A DNA stretch of 64,000 bases from Thereva unica (Eukaryota; Arthropoda; Insecta; Diptera; Therevidae): the NCBI GenBank assembly GCA_949987705.1, contig OX465285.1, forward strand, positions 89,661,975-89,725,974. The letters are read 5' to 3'. Position 1 is the first letter of the stretch. Each line of letters begins with the position of its first letter. The notes under the pieces were generated by a model that worked only from the letters and a program-made list of their open reading frames with translations, did no database searches and was not told the DNA's origin. The position numbers and the translations under genes were made by a program. This document shows positions 34,039-45,819 of the stretch, one piece after another.

Positions 34039-37000
34039 TAATAAACGACGGACAAAGCGATCAAACAATGTGTTGTGATAAGTATTTCAAGAGCGACAAA
34101 TTTGTTATTTACTTCAACGAATCTCTTTGATATGTTTGTATTTGATTCGTTACGCAAACTATTGAAATTAATAATATTCAAATTCCATTGTTCAGACCTA
34201 TTGTTATGAATGGTCTGGTGGTCCATTACACAAATCACCTAACTAGCAGTGCAGAAGTCGAAGAACACATAAGTAGACCAAATCATGACTTCAAAATTTT
34301 TATTTATTAATGTTTCCATGAGAACAGCAGTAATTACAACTGGGTAGTGAAGCATACATCTTAAGGATCATAGGGTGTGCATTGTCAGGCCAGTTGGTTT
34401 CTTTACGTTAGGCTTTTTGAGACGACACCCATGCTCTAAGCGAGTGTTGAAAAAAATTTTGTCTACTGACATATAAAAAAGAAGTTGAGGCAAAAAGATA
34501 TACTAGTAAATCTATTGGTAAAGTAAATAAAAGAAGACACTGTGGTTTACGTGAAATCCTTCTTGAGTCTACAACGGCCAGATGATTTTACTACCAACGG
34601 TAGCCTCAAAAATCTTACTTCTGAACCTTCTCAATTTTATTATCAATCGTACTGGTAATGAAATTTACGGAGTTTTTGAGCTTAATGTACTAATACGAAG
34701 ATACCCTATTCAGCCAACGTCTGTACGCTCTATAAGGTTTTTTACATTACTGATTAAACCAACTTTATAAACTTTGTAAAATAAGGAATCAACAAACGCT
34801 TTTCAACGTACTCGTATGTATGCATAGTTATGGTGAGACCTAGAGCGGCAGAGTTGGAGTTCTTACTACGGAAACACAATTCCCAGTCAATGGCTTTGGG
34901 AAAAAACGATCAATGTTATACAATGTTGTTGAAAATTGTTGCCTTTATATTTAATTATTTTTCGTTTTTCAATAAAAGTTTTGTTTTTAAAATTGAGTAA
35001 TTCTGTACATAGCATAATCGATAAAATTGTGCAATACAACGCGCCTACAGCACCCAGTGTTTATCTGATAAACTCTCAATCACAATCCGTCATAGTTGAA
35101 GTCATGCTAACCACTTTTCTTACTGTTTTAACATTTCAATTACAACAGTTTAAATGTTTCAACTCACGATTTCATTGCTGGTGCATGTCTAATGCACAAT
35201 TGTTACTATACCATACAAGGACGTGTTCAGGCTACCGCCACACATCAGTTCTTCATCAAGTGGCAAAAGTTTTATTGTGTAAAAACGCAATCGACTTGAC
35301 TTGACCAAAACAGTATCGACGAAAAATCGTGATTTCCCATCATCACACTATTTCAAAATCAGTTACCTACTTCCCATGTGGCTTAAAGTAGTAACTACAG
35401 AGTCAATGCAGATCTGGACATAATATTTTTTCACTCACTTAAAACTATTAAGTGCCCTTACATCATCCGTTGTTGTAGTTAAGTGTTATTCGCCATCTCG
35501 CTGCACAGTAGCGCTGGTTATAATGGCGGGCTGCAAACAGTGCGCAAAAATGGTGTAAAGTTATATATGAAAGAAAAAAGAATATAGATATGTACCTACA
35601 TATGTATGTATATAGGTTCACTCTGATAATAGGGCATCATTAAAAGCTCCATTGAAATCGCTTGGCAATCTTTTTATAGCAATCATAATAACCAGGCATA
35701 ACCGAAGCAGAGATTATGTGCATCTTTATGTACGCACTCATCATACCTGGTATAAAGGTTGGTGTGTGCACAGTGGAGGCAGCGGAGTACACCTTTACCT
35801 GATCCGGTTACAGATTTCCGACAAAAGTAACAAAAGCACACGCTTACATTGGGTATACAATGGTGCGCTACATTCCCGGGGAGAATTTTGAAATGATTGT
35901 GGCAACACACAGCGCCAACCCATTATCATTGTGCGATTCCTTAGGAGTAGAGTTTGAGAAGGTGGGGGCGGAGGCAAGAGGGTAGATTGTGGATAAGTTG
36001 GCAGTTCCCTGAAACCCTGAATTTATTATCAGCCTTTTCAATAATCTTATGCTATGCCATAAACTTTGTGTCTCCCTTTTCAGTAAGCGCCAAGCCACCA
36101 AGCTTGCCGCCATTGACGGTGTTACTTTTATGATGGCATGTCAGCATGGATATGTATGTATGTATGTATACCGCGCAGCATAAAGTGATGTTAAACCGCG
36201 AAATTAAGTACCTGTCACTCGATTAAACATTTCTTCATGCTCTTAACCAATGTTTAAGGAGTCACATTTACCATAGGAAAACAGCTCTTCTTGTCCCGCT
36301 GTCTAGTGTAGTAGCAGCTCTACATCTCTCCTCGCGGTAGCAACTAGTTGTCAAAGCATGATTAAAGGAACGGAAGTACCCCCTACGAAATGCGCTTGGA
36401 TGGCAGTAGGAGTAGAGCAGGCTATGTGCTCTAGCTTGCTTGATATTATACAACAACCTGTTTACACTGGAACGTGCTTAGCGCGTATATAGCAGTGAAA
36501 CTGTGCGACACTTGACAGTGCGGTGCAATAGAAAGCGACATTGCAATTGTTGTGTTTCAAACTGTTGAGGCAGGAGAGATGCCATTGTTTAGCGCCAGGG
36601 AGATTTACGTCATGGCTTACTTCTTCGTACCAGGCTGTGTTTTTTTCTTTCTTTCTTTCATCCAGCCAGCAACAAAGCTCGCTTTTGTGCCGGTAGCGTA
36701 AAGTGCACTAACTAGAGGGATATATGAGATGCTGGGGGATACGGCAGCACGAGCAAAAAGATCAAGAATTGAGGTTATGCGAACAACATAAGAACAACAG
36801 GAACCAATGAAGCGGATATGCCCTTTTTGTTCCGCCAAAAAAAAAGGAAAGAAAAAAGAGTCCATGGAGTGGAGATTTTCTGCTTCCTTCTCCCGCAGCT
36901 CTTTATCCTCCCGTAGTTTTTTACTGTGCTTAATCCAAGATTTACAGCACAGAAAGGAATTTGCCCCCGTATAACACAAGATTATCCTCCCCCCGCGGCA

Positions 37001-37623
37001 TGTACCCTTTACAAATCCGCCGGGGGACAAGTCACAAATCCCATATCGGTAATGTTTTCCTATCGAATGGAGCAAACATGGCTTTTGTTGGAGTTCTTTA
37101 TTTGCATACCGATAAGCCAGTGAAAAGCGCTAAAAAAGGCTCCCTCGCATCCGCGCCCATGGTTTTGTGTGTACCACTGGGTGATTATTGTGTGTGCTAC
37201 CCTCGGTTCTACACACACATATATAACCACCATGTGGACTTCTACACCACAATTTAATGTTGACTTTTCCTCCACTCGGTTGGCGTTGTTACTTCTTTAG
37301 CACTTTTCAAGTCATTTTCCCATGCATTGTTGACCGGAAATGCAGATTTATGTGAGGGAAAAATTCGAGACAGTCTTCACCTCTCTCCATCTTTGTTTTT
37401 TTTTTTCTTTTTCAAAAAAATAATGCAAATACCTGGCTTCCCGCCAAAACGTTCACGGATGGCTAACATTTTAGGGAATGCGTGGATATTTGTGTGGACC
37501 CAACACACCAAGTCGAAAGTATGTCGCGGATGACTGCGCCCCGTACGGTGTAGGCGTGCATTTCGTACTGCGGCTGCTGCGTTTTCGTATATAAGTATAA
37601 ACTTTTATCACCAGCTTTTGTGT
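34039..37623. other. non-coding; unique islands at 35.5-37.3 kb
   Basis: No gene recognised. A (TATG)n tract lies at 36151-36170. The 152-aa minus ORF at 36617-37075 and the plus ORFs at 36926-37257 overlap on opposite strands and show no domain. CATAAAG-type motifs at 36057, 36128 and 36179 resemble those in the other unique islands. Confidence 0.3.
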
Positions 37624-37782
37624 AAAGGCCCCCATACACGGTCCAATTGGTTGTACAGCGAAGTGCGGTTGTACAACCAAAACTATCGATTGTGGGCCGG
37701 TCGGCCGATCAAAATACATTGCGCTTATAGGTTTGATGAAAATCTGGTTGTACAGCCAATTTGACCGTGTATGGGGGCCTTT
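37624..37782. mobile_element. 159-bp MITE, GGCCCCCATACACGG family (copy 1)
   Basis: AAAGGCCCCCATACACGGTC (37624-37643) and GACCGTGTATGGGGGCCTTT (37763-37782) are perfect 20-base terminal inverted repeats. A TAA occurs at both outer edges (37623-37625 and 37782-37784), which would fit the 3-bp TWA duplication of PIF/Harbinger elements if the repeat is trimmed by a base. The inside contains a GGTTGTACA hairpin. Non-coding. The perfect ends suggest this copy is younger than the one at 14479-14585. Confidence 0.85.
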
Positions 37783-38609
37783 AATTTCGATGACTACGGT
37801 GTATATTTACCTGGTTTCGTTATGTTAAATTTGTTCAGGTGAAACAAGGTTTTACATTTCTTAATTTTTGTATTATCGTTTTTTTTTTTTTCTTCATTGT
37901 TTTTTTTTGTTGTTTTTATTTTTTCTTTAGCAAATGATATCGACTCTAAAAGGTTCAAAGATCTTTTGGATTATTTTATTTCTTTTTTTTTTGTTTTTAC
38001 ATTTTGGGAGTGTTATGCCATGACCGCGTTTTCTTATTAAGTAATTTTTTCGGGTAGTTGAAGAAACGAAATATAAAAAAAACTTGAGTTTAAACCAGTT
38101 TCGTGTGATGTGTTATCGCATTGGTTTCAAGTTGGTGTATGATGATTTATTATGGGGCTGTTTGGGGCTTGGTATTACCTTTTCAAGTATATTTGGTGAG
38201 AAATTATTTAACAATATAACTTCCAGTTTTTGAGGGAAATTTTTCTTTGAAATCAGGGAAATTAAAGATATTTTTTGCGATATGTGTAAAAAGGTTTGAT
38301 TAATTGCTTTGAAATTTGGCCTCGTAATAGTTTTCATTTTCATTCTCAGACCTAATACAAATCACCTTAATATATCTCCATTATTTCAATTGCTTTTTAC
38401 TATTTAAGTGAAATTTATTCAAGCTGTATGATGAGAATAAGTAATAGTTTCATTCATCTTAAAAGAACCTTTTTGTCACAAGCAAAGTTCTTCGACATTT
38501 TAATATACATACTTCTTTACCTAAAAGTTGAATCTGAACAAGTTTGGATCGTATGAACTGAGGACATGATGACAATGACATGAGTAGAATCGTAATCAGC
38601 CATTCCAAA

Positions 38610-38692
38610 CTTGTCGCTTTACCAAACGGTTTCCCAACTAAGTACTAACCATGTCTAGTGCTGCTTCATCTACGCAATCAAACGAGAACCAG
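38610..38692 (-). mobile_element. 5S-rRNA-derived SINE-like copy 3
   Basis: Minus strand: CTGGTTCTCGTTTGATTGCG, TAGATGAAGCAGCACTAGAC, ATGGTTAGTACTTAGTTGGG, AAACCGTTTGGTAAAGCG. The C-box core GGTTAGTACTTAG is identical to 5S rRNA over 13 bases. TACGTAG/TGCGTAG and GTTGG are family-specific differences from 5S that are shared with copies 1 and 4. The tail downstream is not recognisably that of copies 1 and 2; right upstream lies the AATTCCCATTAGTTTTGGCG motif shared with 55.5-55.8 and 63.1 kb. Confidence 0.7.
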
Positions 38693-38849
38693 CCTAATTC
38701 CCATTAGTTTTGGCGCAGGCCTTAACACAAAAATCTCAAGAATAATTTACTTCATCGAAGGAATGTGATAAGCGATCGCAATGACGATATTTTTTACGTT
38801 GAAGGTTAGAATTATGGGAAAATTTCTGATCCAAAGATTACTCCGAATT

Positions 38850-39445
38850 AGAGTTTCACGAGAGCGAGACAAAACAACAGTCGGCCGCGGTCTCGATCTC
38901 GCTGCGCGAGAGTGAGACCACTGTTGTCTTGGAAAGAATTTTTATTCCCTCCTAACTAGAGTTCACTCTGGACGACGTACCCTTCTCAAGAGAATCCACT
39001 CAGAGTGTTCACTTAGTTTTTATTCACACCACCCAGTGTCTCCGCGAGAGTAGTGTGACTATATTAGGGACGCTTCTCTTGATGAGACAATGGGGTGTTT
39101 TGAAGGTGCCCTTGCGCTCTCGCTGGCGTGTTAGGGATTTACTGGCACCTTTAAACTCTGAAAGACTGGGGTTGTCCACCTCATAAATATATTACCGACG
39201 AAATTAGAAAACTCTACTTTCTATAGAATCGGGAAATCCCGCAACGATCAGGAAAAAAATTAACCGACTAGGAAATCCCGCGAGATCGAGCGAGAGCGCG
39301 GCAGTCTCGCATTCGGTAGTGTTGTTTCGCGAGCCTGGGAATTTTTTTATTGTCGCGCTACTCTCGCCATGGAGCAGAAGCTGTTGTTTCGCGTGTTGTC
39401 TTGTCTCGCATGCGACAGTGCGAGAGTTGCAACTCGTGAAACTGT
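38850..39445. mobile_element. 596-bp TIR element with perfect 10-bp target duplication (Mutator-like?)
   Basis: The termini are AGAGTTTCACGAG and, inverse complement at the other end, ACAGTTTCACGAG. Both are followed within ~60 bases by GCGAGACAA-ACAACA. The flanks carry an identical ACTCCGAATT at 38840-38849 and 39446-39455, a 10-bp target duplication. Duplications of 9-11 bp are typical of Mutator-like elements; the assignment is inference. The inside is unusually rich in CTCTCGC/GCGAGAG words and contains no transposase. Intact ends and duplication imply a comparatively recent insertion. Confidence 0.82.
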
Positions 39446-39909
39446 ACTCCGAATTCAGGGAAGAATTATCAGTCCATTATCAGTAGCGATCAAGTGGTGA
39501 GAATTATTATTTAAACATCAACGAAAATCAGTCTCGCCTCGATCGTTGCCGGAACGCAGCTTGATCAGCAGTCCACCGAATAGCTTGTGTTGTTAATGAA
39601 AGCTCGTTAAAGCGGTGTTTGATGAGTTTTAGAGGAGATAGTCTGGCCATTAAGAACGTTGAGTAACCCGATGAAATTAGCACCCGCCCTAAGTCCACAG
39701 AATGAAGAGATAAAGCCCCTTTGTACTGCAACCATTCAACTTTGTAGCCCAATTTCAAAGAGCAAACTCTATACCATAAGAAGGTCGGTAAAGACGAAGG
39801 ACCACTCACCCTAACTCCTAGGACACAAATGACGAGATGACGATTTGTTTTGGGGTTAGTAATCGGATTTCGGGGAAGGTAGGACAGTATCTAATAGAAG
39901 ATTTTGCCT

Positions 39910-39963
39910 TGAACTTGATTAACTTGGACTATCCGCTAAAGCGTTCTATCTAACTACTAGAGG
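39910..39963 (+). mobile_element. tRNA-like segment (possible SINE), left part, split by a hAT insertion
   Basis: CCGCTAAAGCGTTCTATCTA followed by ACTACTAGAGG resembles the D-arm and anticodon arm of a tRNA-type promoter. If the hAT element at 39964-41269 and one target copy are removed, it continues as AGGTGTGGGTTCGATCC. GGTTCGATCC at 41285-41294 is a polymerase III B-box match. The overall spacing is tRNA-like, but the acceptor and T stems do not pair well, so this is a SINE head or tRNA relic, not a tRNA gene. Confidence 0.4.
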
Positions 39964-41269
39964 CAGTGGCGGTTCCTCTTTGGAAGCAAAGGAAGCACTG
40001 CTTCCCTTGACCAAATAGGCAACTTCATAAAAATTAATTGAAATATATATCAAGATTAATCAGAAGAAAAATCTCAATATATTTCCTCCACTGGAAACAC
40101 TAAGTATGCAATGTACAGATTATTGTATACCAAATGCACCATTGAGATTTATCACACTACTGTATACAAAGAGCAAAGTCTTGGCCACGATTTGAGCGGC
40201 GAATGGTGAGCGGCAGAGTGGCAAATACTAAAGTGCTTCTCGCCGCTCCTATCGTGGCCGAAGCCTTACACAACATGGGAAGCTGTGATATCGTCAGCTT
40301 CTTTGCCTCAGAAAATCAATGTGAAAACTCCAACACATTCAATTTGATTGAACTCACACTCACGCAAAGATTTGCGTTGATACAGTACCCTCAGAAGCTG
40401 AGCTAAACGTAGCTTCTTTGGAGCCGAACAGTGGGTTATGAGAAGTCGAAGATACAGAAATTTTCTGTATCCACCGTATTCTCTTTGTTTTCTTGATTTC
40501 GTTTCTGGTAATGTTCTGGTTTCGAGTAAGAACTAAATTTACTCTTGCAAATTTACTTCGAAATTTGTTTTTGACTCTTACAATATGAATTTTCGTTTAT
40601 TGTATATTGAGTGAAGAAAAAAGAGATCGAAGTTAGGTGAAAATTCTCTTTATCTTTTGGTTTTCTAGGGGGTGGCAGGCGGTGTTTATTAAAAATAAGC
40701 TGATAACTTTGTAGCTTCCATTATATTTTATGATTATCTATAAAGAAGATTTAAAGGAATAGAGAATATGTTTTGAATTGCATTTTTGAGTTCGGGTTGC
40801 CAAAGTGTTTTTTTGCAAGAAGATTGTAATGATGGTGAGCGAAAGTTACAAAAGAAAATAAGGGGTGTATGCGAGGTATGCAGGGTTTTATTATTACTAT
40901 CTTTTTTAGCTTTATATTAGAGCCAAAATTATGCATTTGCATGAAAAATTAAACGAGATCAAAGTAGTAGTTGCAGCTTTTCAATGGCTTTTCTTTAGAC
41001 GCTTTAATTATCAACAGAATCTGAAAAAAGCAAAATGCCCTCTAGCAGCGGAACTATTTCGAAAAAATTGAAAATGCAAAAATTCACGATTTGCGATTCG
41101 TATAGCATTTGATGTAACTAGAAACTGGAAACAATTTCTTATGTTTTGGTTATCTGATTCCACTATATGTTATTTTTCAGTTTTTTTAGTTAAAGCCTTC
41201 GATACTTTTACTTTTATCGTTCGCTTTGCGTATTGCTTCCCTTATCCTGAACCTTACGAGCCGCCACTG
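39964..41269. mobile_element. 1306-bp non-autonomous hAT element with perfect 8-bp target duplication
   Basis: Terminal inverted repeats begin CAGTGGCGGTTC and, inverse complement, CAGTGGCGGCTC. Exact flanking copies of ACTAGAGG lie at 39956-39963 and 41270-41277. Both arms also share a GGGAAGCA word about 40 bases inside (AAGCACTGCTTCCCT / AAGGGAAGCAATACG). I find no hAT dimerisation or DDE domain in any frame; the longest ORF (40203-40406) overlaps an internal hairpin. Deletion derivative or MITE-like; perfect duplication suggests recent movement. Confidence 0.88.
40181..40262. repeat. imperfect hairpin inside the hAT element
   Basis: TTGGCCACGATTTGAGCGGC (40181-40200) pairs with the inverse of 40237-40262 (CTCGCCGCTCCTATCGTGGC core), loop about 35 bases. 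It may be a nested fold-back element or a structural signal of the host transposon. Confidence 0.6.
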
Positions 41270-41340
41270 ACTAGAGGAGGTGTGGGTTCGATCCTTCAGC
41301 TTGGACAGTCTAGCTAATACCTTTCAAGCAGACCTAGAGA
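41270..41340 (+). mobile_element. tRNA-like segment (possible SINE), right part with B-box
   Basis: Continuation of the tRNA-like segment at 39910-39963 after the hAT insertion: second ACTAGAGG copy, then GGTGTGGGTTCGATCC. The following CAGCTTGGACAGTCTAGCTA is vaguely echoed at 51485-51510 (CAGCTTGGGTACTCTAGCTA), which could mark another copy. Confidence 0.4.
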
Positions 41341-41574
41341 TGGATCTACATTAACAACCAGATGTTTATCCTTTACTACAGCCAAGCGGCAAATAAATTC
41401 CGTATGATCAAGCTCAGATCAATTTGAGCATGCCAATCAAAATTTCAATGATGAACTTGCGTTATTCCGGCTTACTTGACCTTCGTAAGACCCATGTACT
41501 CACATTGCATCGATTGATCCGGAACCAACTACCGCGCTATTGACCAGTTTAGTGAAAATATATCTATAACGATC

Positions 41575-41758
41575 ACTAGGATTGGGTTTTTTGCGCCCGG
41601 GGTACTTTGCCATATAACGCCTTGAATGAGAAATTACAGAGACAGAAATTGGGTAAATTAGTGTAATTTCTTGCGTTCTCTTCGTTTTAAAATCTTAATT
41701 TCTGACAAATTGCGCCCGGTGCAAGTACACCATTCGCACCTATGAAAGTGCGCCCCTG
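41575..41758. mobile_element. internally deleted relative of the 31.7-kb hAT element
   Basis: TTGGGTTTTTTGCGCCCGG and TTTGCCATATAACGCC match the left end of 31667-32433. CAGAGACAGAAATTGGGTAA, TGTAATTTCTTGCG, AAATTGCGCCCGGTGCAAG and CACCATTCGCACCTATGAAA then GTGCGCCCCTG match its right end. The copy is ~184 bp, missing most of the interior. The left CAG terminus is lost and no target duplication is visible. Confidence 0.8.
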
Positions 41759-44700
41759 GCGCTATCTAGTAGTATGGTCAGATATCACTCTAATCACTGA
41801 TCATTTCATTTTTTAGGGCTTTTGGCTTGTCTAGCATGTTAAAAAATGTATCGGTACAGATCAAGATCGTGAAATGAGCATATTTCGTTGAAGATAAGAC
41901 TATACTTCCTTTTCTATAAAACTTGTCGTCAAAGGGTTGTTATAGCCCAAACTTTCGCGCAGTCTCGAGTATGTACAAGATCCTATCCAAAATTTCTACC
42001 ACCTAAGAATAATTGTTGCCTTTCGAAACCAGGAACACTTGAAAGAATAACGTGTGAATTGTGTCATTCAATTTACAGACAACGTAGTACATACACCTTT
42101 ACTATGAGAAAAATAACACTTTTGTGGAAATTTCTAATATTTAACCTCTGATTGAAAGTAGATATGATAAACGAAAGGTTTCAGCTGTGTCGTGATGTAC
42201 ACATCAACCATACTAAAAAAGTAATTGTATAAATCCTTTCTATTCTACTTTTGTGTAACAATTTTGCAAATCACGTGAATTCACCATCTCCACCACAAAA
42301 ATTAATTAAATCGGAATTGTAACAACACGAATAAAATTGGCAAAAATAAAGTGTTTATCTCTGAAGGAGAAGAAAGAAAGATAAAAAAAAACATCAACCT
42401 AGAATTTAACCTAGACAAAGCGACAGATAACCTTTTACTTTTCTCATTCTTTCCCTAAACAATAGAAAGTCTACAAAGTTGTTTCCTTGTTTTTTAACGA
42501 TCCCCCAAAAAAATATTCTTGTAGTCTATGGATACGAAAAATTGTACCCAAAAGATAACGGTTAACCACCTTTAAGCATTTTCCGCTTCACTTTAATTAC
42601 TCTCCACCATAGAAGAAGGAGTACACGATGGAAAAAAGCACTACATGGCACAGACTAAGGTATCTCTCTCCCCCAATCAGTAAACCTAACTTTTAACCTA
42701 AACGAGCAAACATTTCTCTTGCCAGAAAACGAATGAACAACAACGAAGAACTAAACGAAAAATATATATAGGTAGGTATATCTGCTGCACGAAGACCCAC
42801 TTAACTGTTAGGCCCCATTCCAAAGAACTTATTCAGGTCACCTCTTGGGAGTCTCAACACTTTTTTTTAACCGGCATTAAACGTTTTACTGAAAATCACC
42901 AACCATAACGTCATGTTGTGTGTGTAAATAATACCTGGCTGTGCACCTGGCCATTTAAGAGGTGCCTGCAAAAACCTTCTCCAATTTACCGCCTTTTTGC
43001 TTCGTTTTTTTTTCATATTTATTTTTCTTTCTATTCCACATCAAAAAGAAATTTGAACTTTTCAATATCATCGCCCCGTCGTCGTCATAGGCCGACCTGA
43101 CATAGAGTGTGACTATATGGAAAACCTGAAGGAAAAGTCTCCGTCATTTTTCATACCGGGATGAAGTCTGTTCTGCGGCAAGTTTCCCTGATAGAGCTCT
43201 ACCTACCTAGTGAAAAGAAGTTGGTAAACTTTGAGCACCACTGGACCTGAAGAGGCTCCAGCTTGGGTCTCCAGCATCGCAACGGCTTGGGTCGACGGTT
43301 ACATGAATATGATGGGGCACAAAAGCATAATAATGGCGAGATATGCTCGGTCCCTGGCGGTAATAAAGAGCAAGGTGTGGTCGATTTTCGCGCTTATGTT
43401 TATGTCTGGCATGTCGAACTCGCAGAGTAGCTCAAGTACCATCCATATACGCGCTCGGGTATTTCCATGAAAAGCCCCCGAAGCTGGCGAAACATAGGTA
43501 CCCCGTGTGTGCAGAAATGTACGATAGGTATATGTATACTCCTACACTATATTCCACCCCCCGCTTCGGGTCTCCCGCTGATGATGGTGAATGTGCTTAC
43601 CTCAGCTCTTGCCTTTATGCTTATATCATTCTTTTTATCTACATTCTACACGCTCGATGCTTTTATATCACATGACTCATGCCGGTGACAATTTACGGTA
43701 ATTGTGTGGCAACGGCATACATCAGGGGCTCTTTTTTCCGTAGAAATCGAATCACGCTTGATACTGCCAGTGCCATACATACAAAACCATACCCATACAT
43801 ACATTGCATACCAACCGAACCCTCTACGTTATGTGTCTTAAGCGAAATCTTGTTAAGCCTGCAATTATTTGCTAGACTGGAGATCCTACAGAAGAACGAC
43901 AGCAGCAAAAGAGCCTCCTGTGTGAAAGAGGAGACCTTGAAGGAGTCTTCTAAATTCAGCATGATTACCGCTGGGGGCGGTGACGGGATCCGCGCTCTCT
44001 CATATGCCCGTTGATGATGTTCTGTTCTCTTCAATCAGAGATCTACAGAACCCGATCCACAGACATAGCCCAGCTCGATAAACCTGAAGTCAAGCATAAC
44101 TTTCAAATTAGCATAAAAAAAATTTATGATAAAAGTCGATGCTGGGAAATTACACAGAAATGGCAGCAGAGATAGGACAGCAGCAACCAGTGGTGATAAC
44201 TACCTTCATGGGAAATTTTAACAAAAGACTTTTAAAATAATTTTCGGGTCCATTTAACCTTAAATATAAGGCGGCAAGAAGATGCCACATAGTCACCACA
44301 TAGGGGGTCATGGTCGACAGTATTAAAGTCTTGGACTTGAGATTTTTGCAGATTGAAGCTGACAACCAACACTTTCATTTCATATATATGTAAATCTCCT
44401 ACTCTCGACATTAAATTCTTGGCAGTGATCAAGAAATATTTATCAGGTAGCAACCGATTGGAAAGGTAGAGCAATATAGAAGATTAAATTCATGCGTAGT
44501 ATTACTGTATTGGTCTGGTCTGGTGACAACTTCTACTGGTCTATATATAAAAACAAACGGCGATAGGAATTTGGAATGACAACTCGATCGGCTCTACAAA
44601 GTGATCTTGCTGAGGAAAGCGATTCAATAATGTGACGAATGACGTAGAATGATTTATTTTAGGAAATGTGATATTAAATCAGAGGAGACAAAGGAAACCG

Positions 44701-45819
44701 CTGTTTTAATTTGATTTACACGAATAATAAGAAACAATGAAGATCACTTTAAGAAAGATCTGTTCAACGATCTGGATACTTTTGAATTACAGTCGTATTC
44801 GTCTTTAACACATTCATTATTGTTAAGTTTGGTGTGACTGATCTGGAGACCTGGAGATCGTTTTTATGTAAAATTATTAAGTAAGAAAGACCCTTGTTAC
44901 TGTCAACGGGTCAATTATATAATTATAGAGTGCAATGTGAAACAGAAACCTCTGGTTGAAAAAGGAAATAAAGAAGGAATAATATCTAGGCGAAAGAAGT
45001 GGAAAGATTGGATGGAGTCAAACCACTAACCTCTGGAATGATAATTGAGGCTGGCCTGGCTTAAGTAGGTGATTACATTTTGAGTATGAAAATAACCCCC
45101 AGTTGCTATACTCAAACCTCAAAGGAACTAACAATTATCTTCTTTGAAATGTGACTTTCTGCAGCTCACAATAACTGCTAAATTTACATACGATCGTCCC
45201 GATCGCCATAGTAACTTACTCACGATAGTTATTGTAGTTAATGTTATGATATTTAGAAATAAGAGAGTAAAAAAATACTTCTGCAGATTATAAAAGAGAT
45301 CTACATACGCCTTGCAAGTAAGTGATGGCCTCTATTAGGCATACCAAATTATTGTGGGTCTATGATATTTAATGGAGAGCGACAAAATCAGTTAAGCAAG
45401 CCTACTCCACTGATCATGAATTAGAAGCGATCAATCAAATTTGCGATCTACTTCTAAACCATCCGACCTTAGTTATTTTTTTAAGGTACACCTTCAGCTC
45501 TTTAAGGCTATTTTTTATGACCTCAACACCTTCGAAGCTTCTTTCTGGAAAGAGTAATTTTAGATTCGGGAACAGGAAACAGGTTACACGAGGGTATGTT
45601 TTGGGATTTTTGGGATTTCTGATCGTTTATGAGGCGCCACCCTAAAGATTGCAATTGTGCTGCCAGTTTAATCCATTTTATGAAGGTCGGAGAAGAATCT
45701 CGCGAAATCAAATTTTAAATGACCCGATGCCGAAAGGTTATGTTGGGTTAGATAAGTTGAGATGTTGGCTTAAGCTCATGCACTTAGGCCAGAAGAATAA
45801 GTCCATTGTGATGCCATAG
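41759..45819. other. non-coding; unique island at 43.0-44.0 kb
   Basis: No gene recognised. 43090-44030 is unique and more G+C-rich, with overlapping ORFs on both strands but no domain, and TACATACAAAACCATACCC-type CA/TA runs. No terminal repeats found. Confidence 0.3.

Noticed and set aside
36617..37075. 152-aa minus-strand ORF
   Set aside because: Overlaps ORFs on the opposite strand, low-complexity Lys/Phe runs from poly-A/T, no recognisable domain.
38711..38722. TTGGCGCAGGCC as a retrotransposon primer-binding site
   Set aside because: Only a short TGGCGC match to known primer sites, and the motif belongs to a larger dispersed repeat seen at 55.8 and 63.1 kb.
39528..39809. 93-aa minus-strand ORF as transposon protein
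   Set aside because: Some LINE-like flavour near its end but no motif I could defend.
39910..41300. An intact tRNA gene interrupted by a transposon
   Set aside because: B-box is good but acceptor and T stems do not pair, so only a tRNA-like relic is claimed.
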